Shown in pieces: positions 1-8,996 of a stretch of 64,000 nt of DNA. The notes under the pieces are model-generated. The model searched no databases. It saw nothing but the letters and a program-made list of their open reading frames with translations, and had not been told where the DNA came from. Position numbers and translations under genes: made by a program. Each line of letters opens with the position of its first letter. Positions within the stretch are counted from its first letter, which is position 1. Source of the DNA: Endobacterium cereale (lineage in GTDB: Bacteria > Pseudomonadota > Alphaproteobacteria > Rhizobiales > Rhizobiaceae); the NCBI RefSeq assembly GCF_009617585.1, contig NZ_WIXI01000047.1, positions 62,001-126,000 of the forward strand, in the 5' to 3' direction.

Positions 1-186
1 CCAGGTCTTGGCAGCGGCCAGAATGACCTGGACGCACTGGACGCCAATGCGCTCGACTTCGGAAGCGTCGATCTTGACGTCCTCGCCACGCATGTTGGTC
101 AACTGGCCGTGCAGGACCGACGCCTCGTTGAGGTCGAGTATGGGAACCAGCTTGAGGCTCCCCTTGTCTGCTTTCTTGCTCGCCAT
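1..186 (-). CDS. STAS-domain chemotaxis protein (CheS-like), C-terminus outside window
   Basis: The first 62 codons of a gene that runs off the left edge. The ATG at 186 is preceded by a 48-base gap from the chemoreceptor gene upstream on the same strand. The visible protein (MASKKADKGSLKLVPILDL..., then a SEVERIGVQCVQVILAAAK helix) has the beta-strand/helix pattern of a small STAS domain. In Sinorhizobium and Agrobacterium the second gene of the main che operon, after the cytoplasmic receptor, encodes a STAS protein called orf2 or CheS, which works with CheA in dephosphorylating the sink regulator CheY1. Position and sequence both fit. The name is inferred from family and context. Confidence 0.75.
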   Translation of the reverse strand, partial: MASKKADKGSLKLVPILDLNEASVLHGQLTNMRGEDVKIDASEVERIGVQCVQVILAAAKTW

Positions 187-234
187 CAGCCGATCCTTGT
201 CGTTGGCATAAAAAGAAAATTGCTTGCCGGCATA

Positions 235-1836
235 TCAGCCCCTGAACGCGGCGAGTTGCGCCGAAAACAGTTGTTGCACCGGGTTAATGTATTCTTCTGC
301 ATCGGCCTCGCCTGTGCCCTGCTGCACCTGAATGCGCTGTTGCTGGCGGGGGGCCGTTTCATGTGCCTGACGGGTGATGCGGAATTCGCGGATCGTCTGG
401 CCGAGTTCGAGAATGACGGTATGAAGCTCGTCGGCGTTTTCGCCGGAACGAAGCGCGATGCCGGACGTGCTCGACACGCGCTGACCGATCTCGCCGATCT
501 CGCCGGCGACGCGGCCCAGACACTGGACCTGCTCTCCGCTATCGGTTGCGATGCCGGCAATGCTGTCATTGATATCGGAGACCTGACGGACGATGCCGGC
601 AATGGCTTCCTGCGTGCGGTGAACCATGTCGACGCCGGCGCCGACCTGGCTCTTGGTGCCGGTAACCAACGTCTTGATCTCGCGAGCAGCATCGGCTGAG
701 CGCTGCGCCAAGGCGCGGACTTCCTGGGCGACAACGGCAAAACCACGACCGCTATCGCCGGCGCGCGCTGCCTCGATGCCGGCATTGAGCGCCAGGAGAT
801 TGGTCTGGAAGGCGATCTCGTCGATGACGCCGATGATCTCGCCGATCTTTTCCGCCGAGTTTTCGATATCGGTCATCGCGTTGATGGCGCGGCCAACGAT
901 CTCGCCGCTTTGCTCGACCGATTTGCGGGTCTCGGTCGCGGCCTTTTCAGCGGCGACCGTACGGCCGGCGGTATCGCGGAAACGGATGGTCAGTTCCTGC
1001 AATTGCCCGGAGGTGTCGGCAAGGTTGCGGGCATGCTCGGCCGTCTCGTTGGCGATGGTGCGGGCGTCGGTGATAAGGCCCGACGACAGCGCATCAACCC
1101 GGCTCATCTTGTCGCCAACGGTTTCGATCGCGGCGCGCATGGCGTCTGCCGCCTTATTGAGAATGCCGGCGAGCTCGGAATAGACGTCCGGCACATCACC
1201 TTCGACACGCGCCGTCAGGTCGTTGACGGACAGAGCGGAGGCGAAATCGAAGAACGTGTCGATAGCCTGTGCCTGATCACCCTTGCGCTGTTCCTGTGCA
1301 GCGCGCTGGTGGCGCTGGCGCAATTCGTTGAAGCGCAGCGAAACCGCAATCTCCACATCGACCATGACGAGGCGGATGACGGCGGCGATGGCCTCGGAAA
1401 TTTCCTGATCGCGACGACGCGCGCCCGGCAGAAGAGATTTTGCGCCGATCTGTTCAACCAGCGCCGCAACCAGATGCTCGAGCATGACCGCATGGCCGGC
1501 CACATGCCAGCGCGGATCAAGCCCCATACGGCTTTCAGCGTCGGAGAGAACTTTTACCCGCTCGGCATAAAGCGCATCGAAACGCGCGTCGGTCAGAACG
1601 CTCCAGTGCGAGGCCTGCAGATCGTGCAGGCGATCGAGCTGGCGTTCGTTCTCGAAATTGCGGGCGGCATCGGGGAAAGACTGGAACCGGAGGAAGAGAT
1701 CGCGCAAGCCGGTCTGCAACTGCTCTTCAAGCTGAGGGCGGAAACGGCGCAGCAGATCGCATTGCTGGGCATCCAGACCGGCAAAGGCAAGGCGATCGCG
1801 CAGGCTGCCTGCCTGTGCGTTTTTCGCCTGATCCAT
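235..1836 (-). CDS. icpA: Cytoplasmic globin-coupled methyl-accepting chemoreceptor
   Basis: A 533-residue soluble chemoreceptor and probably the first gene of the che operon. Residues about 15-175 form a protoglobin-type sensor domain rich in His and Trp, with a candidate proximal His in the [15 protein letters not shown] stretch, so haem-based oxygen sensing is likely. A coiled coil follows, then the canonical MCP hairpin tip ([20 protein letters not shown] and [18 protein letters not shown]). No membrane segment is visible. I chose the ATG at 1836 over a TTG at 1854 because CAGGAT lies 6-8 bases before it. Rhizobial che operons begin with such a receptor (IcpA, called McpY in S. meliloti). 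The symbol rests on that synteny; oxygen as the ligand is inferred. Confidence 0.87.
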   Translation of the reverse strand: MDQAKNAQAGSLRDRLAFAGLDAQQCDLLRRFRPQLEEQLQTGLRDLFLRFQSFPDAARNFENERQLDRLHDLQASHWSVLTDARFDALYAERVKVLSDAESRMGLDPRWHVAGHAVMLEHLVAALVEQIGAKSLLPGARRRDQEISEAIAAVIRLVMVDVEIAVSLRFNELRQRHQRAAQEQRKGDQAQAIDTFFDFASALSVNDLTARVEGDVPDVYSELAGILNKAADAMRAAIETVGDKMSRVDALSSGLITDARTIANETAEHARNLADTSGQLQELTIRFRDTAGRTVAAEKAATETRKSVEQSGEIVGRAINAMTDIENSAEKIGEIIGVIDEIAFQTNLLALNAGIEAARAGDSGRGFAVVAQEVRALAQRSADAAREIKTLVTGTKSQVGAGVDMVHRTQEAIAGIVRQVSDINDSIAGIATDSGEQVQCLGRVAGEIGEIGQRVSSTSGIALRSGENADELHTVILELGQTIREFRITRQAHETAPRQQQRIQVQQGTGEADAEEYINPVQQLFSAQLAAFRG

Positions 1837-2315
1837 TGGCGTATCCTGCCCCAAAGTACAGTCCCCGGTAGGGTTCCGGCGCGGCCGGAACTGGATGAAA
1901 TTCTCGCTTTTCTGTCATTGCCGGCCTGCTCGATTCCCCTGTTTCGAGCCAGCCTTCCGCAAAGATGAAACCACTGAACTTCGGCGTACGGCAGAGCTCT
2001 GCGGCAGCCTCACGTTCCAGCTTTCCAGCTTTTCGCAATGTCTGGTGGGATACCGGATCGAAACCGGTACGACGTCGGCGGCTTCATGCCTGACGGTCGG
2101 ACACACGTCCGGCCATTTCGCCGTGTGCTCCATATGTATGGTTAATTCCTTGCCCGAAGGTTAATGAAACGTGCAACCGGGCAGACTTTTATGCGTAAAC
2201 TTGGTCCGATAGATGCTCGGATAAAATTCCCAAGTGTAAACTAGTCAGCTTCGAGCAAGCTTGACGTGCAATACTTCGATATTCCCCGGCCATGATCGCC
2301 TTCGGAGAGAGAGCA
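1837..2315. other. Intergenic region between divergent transcription units
   Basis: About 480 bases separate the chemoreceptor (minus strand) from the plus-strand genes. It should carry the che operon promoter and the promoter for the downstream mprF unit. I see no convincing gene, RNA or strong sigma-70 match. Short reading frames here on both strands have low-quality starts and no recognisable sequence. Confidence 0.5.
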
Positions 2316-2429
2316 ATGATTGTTCTTCAAGCATGCGCACTGTTTATTTCTATCACATTTCTGATTGCCATGCTGCGTATCCTTAAGCTGGAGCAGCAAC
2401 GCTCACCGGTTCATCGAAAAATTCTCTGA
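2316..2429 (+). CDS. Possible 37-residue single-span membrane peptide
   Basis: ATG at 2316 follows a purine-rich GGAGAGAGAG stretch at good spacing and opens a 37-codon frame (MIVLQACALFISITFLIAML..., then a charged KLEQQRSPVHRK tail). One hydrophobic segment of about 20 residues followed by a basic tail suggests a small inner-membrane peptide, N-out/C-in. It lies just upstream of mprF, a membrane-lipid gene. No family is recognised. The support is the ribosome-binding site and the composition; it could be a leader peptide or chance. Confidence 0.35.
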   Translation: MIVLQACALFISITFLIAMLRILKLEQQRSPVHRKIL

Positions 2430-2601
2430 TCTCGATCGTCATAGACGCATCGTGGCGGCGCAACGCAGATGAAATCGCGTTCACTTGGCTGTTCGTCTGT
2501 TCTTCCGCCGAAATTCCGCCTGATTGGACAAGGATGGCTTGCGCTCTATTTGGCGCCGGGTAACGACGGTAAATAGCGCAGCCTTTCATTCAGGTGCTCA
2601 T

Positions 2602-5217
2602 GTGATACCCTCAGATACACCCGCCACAGATGAAGCCGCCCCCGTGGCTTCAGAACCGCATCCGTTACTGGCGGTTTTTCTTCGGTTCAAAGTCTATTTT
2701 ACCTCCGTCGCCGTGATTGCCGTCTTCGGCCTGATGACCGTTGCGGCCTACAACCTCACGCATGAGGTTCGTTACGACGAGGTGCTGGAAGCGCTGTCAC
2801 AGACGACATGGACGTCGGTGGCATTGGCGGTCCTGTTTACCGGGATCAGTTTTGCGGCACTGATCTGCTATGATCTCAACGCACTCGACTATATCGGCCG
2901 CAAGCTGCCGACGGCACCGGTGGCGATGACGGCCTTCAGCGCCTATGCGATCGGCAATACCGCGGGTTTCGGCGCGCTCAGTGGCGGCGCCATCCGTTTC
3001 CGCACCTATTCCCGCCTGGGCCTGACACCGGAAGAGATTGCCCGTGTCATCGCCTTCGTCACACTTGCCTTTGGTATCGGCCTTCTGTCCGTCAGCGCCC
3101 TGTCGGCATTGGTGACCGCACCGCGCCTTGCCGCGGTTGCCGGCATGGACCCCGACATTCTGCGACTGATCGCGCTTGCGGTAATCGCCGTGCTGGTCGG
3201 CCTGCTGATCCTCGGCCGCAATGGCCGGGTGATTGCCATCGGCAAGCTGAAACTTCGCCTGCCCGACACCTTGACCTCGTCACGCCAGTTCCTCATCACG
3301 GCGCTCGACATCGCGGCTTCGGCCTCGGTTCTCTACATGCTCCTGCCGGAAACCAATGTCGGCTGGCCAACCTTTTTTGCGATCTATGCCACGGCCGTGG
3401 GTTTGGGCGTGCTCAGTCACGTTCCCGCCGGCCTCGGTGTCTTCGAGACCGTCATGCTGGGTGCACTCGGCAATGCGATCAGCATTGATGCACTGCTCGG
3501 AAGCCTCGTTCTCTACCGCCTTGTCTACCACGTTCTGCCGCTGGTGATCGCCGTGCTTCTGGTGGTCGGCGCCGAACTGCGGGAAGCATTGCAGCACCCT
3601 GTCGCCAACGATATCGGCAACATGGCGGTGCGGCTGGCGCCGCATCTTCTATCAGCCTACGGCCTCATTCTCGGTGCCATGCTGATCTTTTCGAGCGTGA
3701 CGCCAACCCCCGATACCAATCTCGACTTTCTCTCCGCTTTTTTGCCGCTGCCCGTCATAGAGGGCGCGCATCTGTTCTCCAGCCTGCTCGGGCTTATCCT
3801 GGCGATTGCCTCGCGCGGGCTTGGCCAGAGGCTGGACGGCGCATGGTGGGTATCGCTGGTCTCGGCCAGCGGTGCCTTCATCTTTGCCTTCCTGAAAGGC
3901 ATTGCCGTTGTTGAAGCCACTGTGCTTGCAATATTCATTTTCGCGTTGATCCTCAACGTCAAGCGCTTCAACCGCCCGGCTTCCCTGTTCGGACAGGCTC
4001 TCAGCCCGGCATGGCTTGCCGCCTTGCTGGTCATCATCGCCAGCGCAGTGACCATCCTGTTTTTCGTTTACCGTGATGTCGATTACAGCCGCGATCTATG
4101 GTGGCAATTCGAATTCAGCGAGGAAGCGCCCCGCAGCCTGCGTGCATTGCTCGCACTGACGGTCGCGGCATCAACGATTGCCTTTTTCAGCCTCCTGCGC
4201 CCCGCCTTCAGCCGCCCTGAAAAGGTTTTGCCGGAAGACCTGGAGCGCGCCATTGCCGTTGCAGCCACCCAGAACGTCGCCGATGCCAATCTGGTGCGCA
4301 TGGGCGACAAGCGGGTGATGTTTTCCGACAGCGGCAAGGCCTTCATCATGTACGGCATTCAGGGCCGCTCCTGGATCGCGCTTGGTGATCCGATCGGCGC
4401 AGATGAAGACACGGCAGACCTGATCTGGCGTTTTGTCGAAACCGCCCGCGCTGCAGGTGGCCGTGCCGTGCTTTATCAGGTGTCGCCATCCCTGCTTTCC
4501 TATTGCGCCGATGCGGGCCTGCGTGCCTTCAAGCTCGGCGAAATGGCTTCCGTCACCCTGCCGACATTCGAACTGAAGGGCGGTAAGCTGGCGGGCCTGA
4601 GACAGGCGCTCAGCAAGGGCGCACGCGAGGGACTGGAATTCTCCATCGTCTCGCCACCGGATGTGGCCGGCATTCTAGGCGAACTCCGGGCCGTTTCCAA
4701 CGCATGGCTTTCGGAACACAACACGCGCGAAAAAACCTTCTCGCTGGGCGCATTCGATGACGACTATGTCACATCGCAGCCGGTTGCCTTGCTGCGCAAG
4801 GCAGGCCATGTCGTCGCCTTTGCCACGATCTTCGTGACGGAGACAAAATATGAAGGCACGGTCGATATCATGCGTTTTGCGCCGGATGCGCCGCGCGGAT
4901 CGATGGATTTCCTGTTCGTCAGCCTGCTCGAATATCTGAAGGGCGAAGGGTATCAGCTGTTCAATCTCGGCATGGCACCGCTTTCCGGAATGTCGAAACG
5001 CGAGATCGCGCCGGTCTGGGACCGGATCGGCGGCACGATGTTCGAACACGGCGAGCGGTTCTACAATTTCAAAGGGCTGCGCGCCTTCAAATCAAAGTTT
5101 CACCCTTTGTGGCAACCGCGTTATCTTGCCGTATCAGGCGGAACCGGCGCGGTTCTGGCGCTGATGGATGTTACCCTCCTGATCAGCGGAGGCGTTCGAG
5201 GAGTGGTCGGCAAATGA
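2602..5217 (+). CDS. mprF: Lysyl-phosphatidylglycerol synthase/flippase MprF (LpiA)
   Basis: Transfers lysine from Lys-tRNA to phosphatidylglycerol and flips the product across the inner membrane, reducing surface negative charge (acid and cationic-peptide resistance). The N-terminal two-thirds is a polytopic membrane domain with about 14 hydrophobic spans, including the flippase-type stretch SHVPAGLGVFETVML. The last third (from about residue 530) is a cytosolic GNAT-like synthase domain with GIQGRSWIALGDPIGA and the ending FKSKFHPLWQPRYLAV typical of MprF. Start is uncertain: GTG at 2602 has AGGTG just upstream and gives 871 residues; a TTG at 2524 would add 26 unlikely residues and lacks a ribosome-binding site. 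It overlaps acvB by ATGA, so the two are translationally coupled. Confidence 0.93.
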   Translation: MIPSDTPATDEAAPVASEPHPLLAVFLRFKVYFTSVAVIAVFGLMTVAAYNLTHEVRYDEVLEALSQTTWTSVALAVLFTGISFAALICYDLNALDYIGRKLPTAPVAMTAFSAYAIGNTAGFGALSGGAIRFRTYSRLGLTPEEIARVIAFVTLAFGIGLLSVSALSALVTAPRLAAVAGMDPDILRLIALAVIAVLVGLLILGRNGRVIAIGKLKLRLPDTLTSSRQFLITALDIAASASVLYMLLPETNVGWPTFFAIYATAVGLGVLSHVPAGLGVFETVMLGALGNAISIDALLGSLVLYRLVYHVLPLVIAVLLVVGAELREALQHPVANDIGNMAVRLAPHLLSAYGLILGAMLIFSSVTPTPDTNLDFLSAFLPLPVIEGAHLFSSLLGLILAIASRGLGQRLDGAWWVSLVSASGAFIFAFLKGIAVVEATVLAIFIFALILNVKRFNRPASLFGQALSPAWLAALLVIIASAVTILFFVYRDVDYSRDLWWQFEFSEEAPRSLRALLALTVAASTIAFFSLLRPAFSRPEKVLPEDLERAIAVAATQNVADANLVRMGDKRVMFSDSGKAFIMYGIQGRSWIALGDPIGADEDTADLIWRFVETARAAGGRAVLYQVSPSLLSYCADAGLRAFKLGEMASVTLPTFELKGGKLAGLRQALSKGAREGLEFSIVSPPDVAGILGELRAVSNAWLSEHNTREKTFSLGAFDDDYVTSQPVALLRKAGHVVAFATIFVTETKYEGTVDIMRFAPDAPRGSMDFLFVSLLEYLKGEGYQLFNLGMAPLSGMSKREIAPVWDRIGGTMFEHGERFYNFKGLRAFKSKFHPLWQPRYLAVSGGTGAVLALMDVTLLISGGVRGVVGK

Positions 5218-6602
5218 AGCGTCATGTTTCCGTCTTGTTGTCCGCTGCTGTTGCAGTCGCCTGCTGCCTTGCCATTTCCTTGCCGGCAAGGGCGCAGCAG
5301 CAGACCTCAACCAGCTATGACACCGGCCTGATCCCTTCTCCCCATATTTTCGAGCCGAGCGGCGAGGTCACGGCCAATGTCTTTCTCGTTTCGGATGCCG
5401 GTGGCTGGGGTGAACCCGAGGAAAGCCAGGCAAAGGCGCTGATGGAGAAAGGCGCAGTCGTCATCGGCATCGATTTCCCGACCTATATCGCATCACTTGT
5501 GAAAGACCCGCAGGACTGCATCTACATGATCTCCGACATCGAGTCGCTGGCTCAGCAGGTGCAGCGCTCGCTGGGCAACAGCACCTACCATCGACCAATG
5601 CTTGCCGGCATCGGTGCCGGCGGCGGTCTGGTGCTTGCCATGGTCGCACAAAGTCCGCCCGCAACCATCGACGAGGCAATCGCCGTGGATCCGGTCGCAA
5701 GCGTGCCGATGACGCGCGAACTGTGCACGCCCGCCGCCAAGAAACCGGTCGATGGCGGTATCGTCTATGCGTTGACAGAAGGAGCACTGCCGACCCCCGT
5801 GACCGTTCTTCTGACGTCACAGGCGGATGTCGTCGGCAAGGCGCATGTGAAGGAACTTGAACAGACCTGGACCGACATCGATCTCAACGACAGCGACAAA
5901 ACTGCTCAAGAAGCACTGTCTGCCGCACTGTCGGACCATATCGACGCCGCCGCCAACAGTGATCAGCCGCTTGGCCTGCCGCTGACCATTCTGGAAACCA
6001 GGCCGACACTGGACACGATGGCGATCATCTATTCCGGTGACGGCGGCTGGCGCGATATCGACAGCGAAGTGGGCGCCACCCTGCAGGCGGAGGGCATTCC
6101 CGTCGTAGGACTGGATTCTCTGCGTTATTTCTGGACCGAGTTGAAACCCCAGCAGGTTGCCGACGATCTCGACCGCATCATCCGGAACTACCGGCGCGAA
6201 TGGAACGTCAAACACGTTTTGCTGATCGGCTATTCCTTCGGCGCCGACGTGCTTCCGGCCAGCTACAACCTGCTGCCTGCCGAACAGAAATCCCGTATCG
6301 CCCAGATGTCCCTGCTCGCCCTGGCGCGCGAGGTGGATTACGAGATTTCCGTCACCGGCTGGCTCGGTGTTGCCGGAGACGGCAAGGGCGGCGACACAGT
6401 GGAGGATCTGAAAAAGATCAATCCGAAGATCGTGCAATGCATTTACGGAACCGACGACGACGATGACCCATGCCCTTCACTGGCAGCCAACGGCGTTGAA
6501 ACTGTTGCCATCGAGGGCGGGCATCACTTCGATGAGGATTACAAGGGGCTCGCCGACCGGATCGTTGCCGCATTGAAGACACGCCTTTCCCTGAAGCCTT
6601 GA
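5214..6602 (+). CDS. acvB: Periplasmic lysyl-phosphatidylglycerol hydrolase AcvB (two VirJ-like domains)
   Basis: A 462-residue protein with a clear signal peptide ending in LPARAQQQ. It holds two alpha/beta-hydrolase VirJ-like domains. The second has the nucleophile elbow GYSFGAD near residue 340 and a terminal catalytic His in EGGHHFDED. The first domain has GIGAGGG at the equivalent elbow, with no Ser, so it looks inactive. Agrobacterium AcvB is known to hydrolyse lysyl-phosphatidylglycerol made by MprF and to be needed for virulence and type IV secretion. The ATGA overlap with mprF couples synthesis and removal of the same lipid. The ATG at 5214 is chosen for this overlap and for the signal peptide that follows. 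Confidence 0.93.
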   Translation: MKRHVSVLLSAAVAVACCLAISLPARAQQQTSTSYDTGLIPSPHIFEPSGEVTANVFLVSDAGGWGEPEESQAKALMEKGAVVIGIDFPTYIASLVKDPQDCIYMISDIESLAQQVQRSLGNSTYHRPMLAGIGAGGGLVLAMVAQSPPATIDEAIAVDPVASVPMTRELCTPAAKKPVDGGIVYALTEGALPTPVTVLLTSQADVVGKAHVKELEQTWTDIDLNDSDKTAQEALSAALSDHIDAAANSDQPLGLPLTILETRPTLDTMAIIYSGDGGWRDIDSEVGATLQAEGIPVVGLDSLRYFWTELKPQQVADDLDRIIRNYRREWNVKHVLLIGYSFGADVLPASYNLLPAEQKSRIAQMSLLALAREVDYEISVTGWLGVAGDGKGGDTVEDLKKINPKIVQCIYGTDDDDDPCPSLAANGVETVAIEGGHHFDEDYKGLADRIVAALKTRLSLKP

Positions 6603-6795
6603 CGACAGCCATTCCGCGGCAAGTTTTCGCTTGCCATCCTCACGGAAATGTCATGTAGCGGTGATCGTAGCATTTCACAGTCTACACCGACACAAAACGC
6701 ATTGATCGAGGTGCGGCCGGCTTTTGCGGCCGGCGCCCTTGCGATCTTGACTGTTTGCGGCCCCCGGCCACCCAGAGGAGAGGGTAAGACACACA

Positions 6796-7428
6796 ATGGA
6801 AATCTTTACGGCTGCGGGATTTGCAGCTCTCTTGCAGGTTATTGCCATCGACCTGGTTCTGGCCGGGGATAATGCCATCGTCATCGGCCTTGCCGCCGCC
6901 GGTCTGCCGGCCGAACAGCGCAAGAAGGCCATCCTGGTCGGCATTATTGCCGCCACGGTTCTGCGTATCGGCTTTGCAGCCATCACCGCCCAGTTGCTCG
7001 GCATTGTCGGGCTGCAGTTCATCGGCGGCCTGCTGCTTGCCTGGGTCTGCTGGAAGATGTGGACCGAACTGCGTTCCGCCGATCACAATGCCGAGCATGC
7101 GGAAAACGAAGATGCCGCCGGCGAAACCCGGGTGAAGAAAACCTTCCTGCAGGCGGCCATGCAGATCGTTATTGCCGACGTTTCGATGTCGCTGGACAAC
7201 GTTCTGGCCGTGGCCGGCGCTGCGCAGGAGCACACGACTGTCCTCATCATCGGCCTTGTGATTTCCATCGCGCTGATGGGTCTTGCTGCCAACTTCGTTG
7301 CCCGACTGTTGCATCGCCACCGCTGGATCGCCTATGTCGGTCTTGTCGTCATCGTCTACGTTGCGGCAAAGATGCTTTACGAAGGTGGTCACCAGCTAAT
7401 GCCCTATGTCCAGCAGTGGATGGCCTGA
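6796..7428 (+). CDS. TerC-family integral membrane protein (YjbE type)
   Basis: A 210-residue membrane protein with about seven hydrophobic spans. It has the family's paired acidic motifs in membrane helices: IDLVLAGDNAIVIGL near residue 20 and IADVSMSLDNVLAVAG near residue 128. TerC proteins are implicated in metal ion (mainly Mn2+) export and tellurite resistance. GAGGAG lies upstream of the ATG. In many bacteria such genes sit behind a manganese riboswitch, but I could not find the conserved yybP-ykoY core in the 190-base leader. That leader has a GC-rich inverted repeat (GCCGGC) near 6718-6740 of unknown role. The specific substrate is not established. Confidence 0.87.
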   Translation: MEIFTAAGFAALLQVIAIDLVLAGDNAIVIGLAAAGLPAEQRKKAILVGIIAATVLRIGFAAITAQLLGIVGLQFIGGLLLAWVCWKMWTELRSADHNAEHAENEDAAGETRVKKTFLQAAMQIVIADVSMSLDNVLAVAGAAQEHTTVLIIGLVISIALMGLAANFVARLLHRHRWIAYVGLVVIVYVAAKMLYEGGHQLMPYVQQWMA

Positions 7429-7503
7429 TCACATAGAACACACGGAAGGAAGGCGGGCGTGGCCAGAACCTTGGACTACATGAACGCCGCCTTCCGCACC
7501 AGC

Positions 7504-7527
7504 AGACAGCCGTCATGACGGCTGTCT
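7504..7527. promoter_or_regulatory. Perfect 24-bp palindrome spanning a start codon
   Basis: The 24 bases centred on the ATG at 7515 read identically on both strands (half-site AGACAGCCGTCA). It covers the start of the downstream flavoprotein gene, which lacks a clear Shine-Dalgarno sequence. It could be a dimeric repressor site or form an RNA hairpin that hides the start codon. The symmetry is seen directly; the function is inferred. Confidence 0.5.
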
Positions 7528-8741
7528 CGAAGGCACGCAGGAAAATAGCCATCATAGGTGGCGGCCCCGCCGGCCTGATGGCGGCCGAATATCTTTCCGC
7601 CCAAAATCGTGACGTGACCGTTTACGAAGCGATGCCGACCGTCGCGCGCAAGTTTCTGCTGGCCGGAAAATCGGGCCTCAACCTCACCCATTCCGAGGAA
7701 TTTTCTCGTTTTTCCGAGCGATATGGCGACGCAAACGACTGGTTGCGTCCATCCCTCGACACTTTCACACCCGACAATGTCCGCGAATGGGCGGCAGGGC
7801 TCGGCACCGAAACATTTATCGGCTCGTCCGGGCGTGTCTTTCCGGTCGCCATGAAGGCATCGCCGCTGCTGCGGGGCTGGGTGGCGCGTTTGCGGGCACA
7901 GGGTGTGGCCATTCTCACCCGGCACCGCTGGACGGGATTTGACGCCGACAGGCTTATCCTCGACACACCGGAAGGCACAAAGGCAATTGAAGCCGACGCG
8001 GTGCTGCTGGCGCTCGGTGGAGCAAGCTGGCCGAGGCTTGGCTCGGATGCCGCATGGCTGCCCTGGTTACGGGACCGTGGCGTCGAAACAACAGATTTTC
8101 TACCTGCCAATTGCGGCTTCGATGTTGCCTGGAGCGAGCATTTTCGTGAACGCAATGCCGGAGCGCCGATCAAGTCCGTGGTCGCATCGGTCACCTCAGA
8201 TGACAGCCTGCCCGGTGAATTCGTCATCTCCCGCCACGGCATCGAGGGAAGTCTTGTTTATGCGCATGCCAGCACGTTGCGGGCTCGCCTGATGCAGACC
8301 GGCACATCGGCACTGGTGCTCGACCTGATGCCCGGCCGCGCCAGGGAGCGGTTGACGCGCGACCTTGCACGTCAGGACCGCAAGGCAAGCCTTTCCAACC
8401 GGCTGCGCAAGGGGGCAGGTATCGACGGCGTCAAAACCGCCCTTTTACGCGAACTGTGCACCCCGGATGTTCTGGCTGATCCTGCAAGCCTGGCAGCGCG
8501 CATCAAGGGGCTGGAAATCCCGCTCGTGGCGCCCCGCCCGATCGCCGAAGCGATTTCCTCGGCCGGCGGCATACGGCATGACGCCGTCGATGAGAATTTC
8601 ATGCTGCGCAAACTGCCCGGCCTGTTTGCGGCCGGCGAGATGCTGGATTGGGAAGCGCCGACCGGCGGCTATCTGCTGACGGCCTGCCTTGCCACAGGCA
8701 AGGCAGCCGCCCGCGGTATCGAGGCTTGGCTGGCACGATAA
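7515..8741 (+). CDS. FAD-dependent oxidoreductase, TIGR03862/BaiN-HI0933-like flavoprotein
   Basis: A 408-residue flavoprotein with an N-terminal dinucleotide-binding fold (IAIIGGGPAGLMAAEYL, residues 11-27) followed by the family signature ARKFLLAGKSGLNLTHSE. A middle domain interrupts the FAD domain, and the protein closes with SSAGGIRHDAVDENFMLRK and GEMLDWEAPTGGYLLTACLA, which completes the FAD site. This arrangement matches the HI0933/TIGR03862 group, whose physiological substrate is mostly unknown. Length is usual for the family. A perfect palindrome covers the ATG. No other in-frame start lies nearby. Confidence 0.87.
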   Translation: MTAVSKARRKIAIIGGGPAGLMAAEYLSAQNRDVTVYEAMPTVARKFLLAGKSGLNLTHSEEFSRFSERYGDANDWLRPSLDTFTPDNVREWAAGLGTETFIGSSGRVFPVAMKASPLLRGWVARLRAQGVAILTRHRWTGFDADRLILDTPEGTKAIEADAVLLALGGASWPRLGSDAAWLPWLRDRGVETTDFLPANCGFDVAWSEHFRERNAGAPIKSVVASVTSDDSLPGEFVISRHGIEGSLVYAHASTLRARLMQTGTSALVLDLMPGRARERLTRDLARQDRKASLSNRLRKGAGIDGVKTALLRELCTPDVLADPASLAARIKGLEIPLVAPRPIAEAISSAGGIRHDAVDENFMLRKLPGLFAAGEMLDWEAPTGGYLLTACLATGKAAARGIEAWLAR

Positions 8742-8762
8742 CCGGCGTTGCCCGAGTGGCAC

Positions 8763-8996
8763 CTACAGCCCGACGACGCGCCATTTGCCATCGACCATTT
8801 CGACAGCGGCCTTGTAGTGATGTCCATGCGGTGATTCCAGCACGATATCGTGCTGCTCGACGGCGCGAACGAGGATATCACCACTGGCGGCAATCGGGCT
8901 TGGGCAAATGCGCTTGCTGCCACGCACGCTCTCGAAATGAATATCGCCGGAAACCTCGTGACGGGAACCGTCATTGAGCACGATCTGCCAGGTCAT
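8763..8996 (-). CDS. Conserved-looking hypothetical protein, 77 residues
   Basis: A small soluble protein (MTWQIVLNDGSRHEVSGDIH... ending HHYKAAVEMVDGKWRVVGL) with an alternating beta-strand pattern and a repeated Gly/His/Asp-rich character. GGGAGGAGA sits about 9 bases before the ATG at 8996, which I prefer to the ATG at 9002. It is convergent with the flavoprotein gene, 21 bases apart. I do not recognise a named family; it resembles small hypothetical proteins common in Rhizobiaceae. Confidence 0.6.
   Translation of the reverse strand: MTWQIVLNDGSRHEVSGDIHFESVRGSKRICPSPIAASGDILVRAVEQHDIVLESPHGHHYKAAVEMVDGKWRVVGL

Noticed and set aside
2383..2589. A 68-codon minus-strand frame overlapping the start of mprF
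   Set aside because: No ribosome-binding site or recognisable sequence, and it conflicts with the plus-strand genes.
6603..6795. A yybP-ykoY-type manganese riboswitch before the TerC-family gene
   Set aside because: I could not find the conserved riboswitch core; only a GC-rich inverted repeat is visible.
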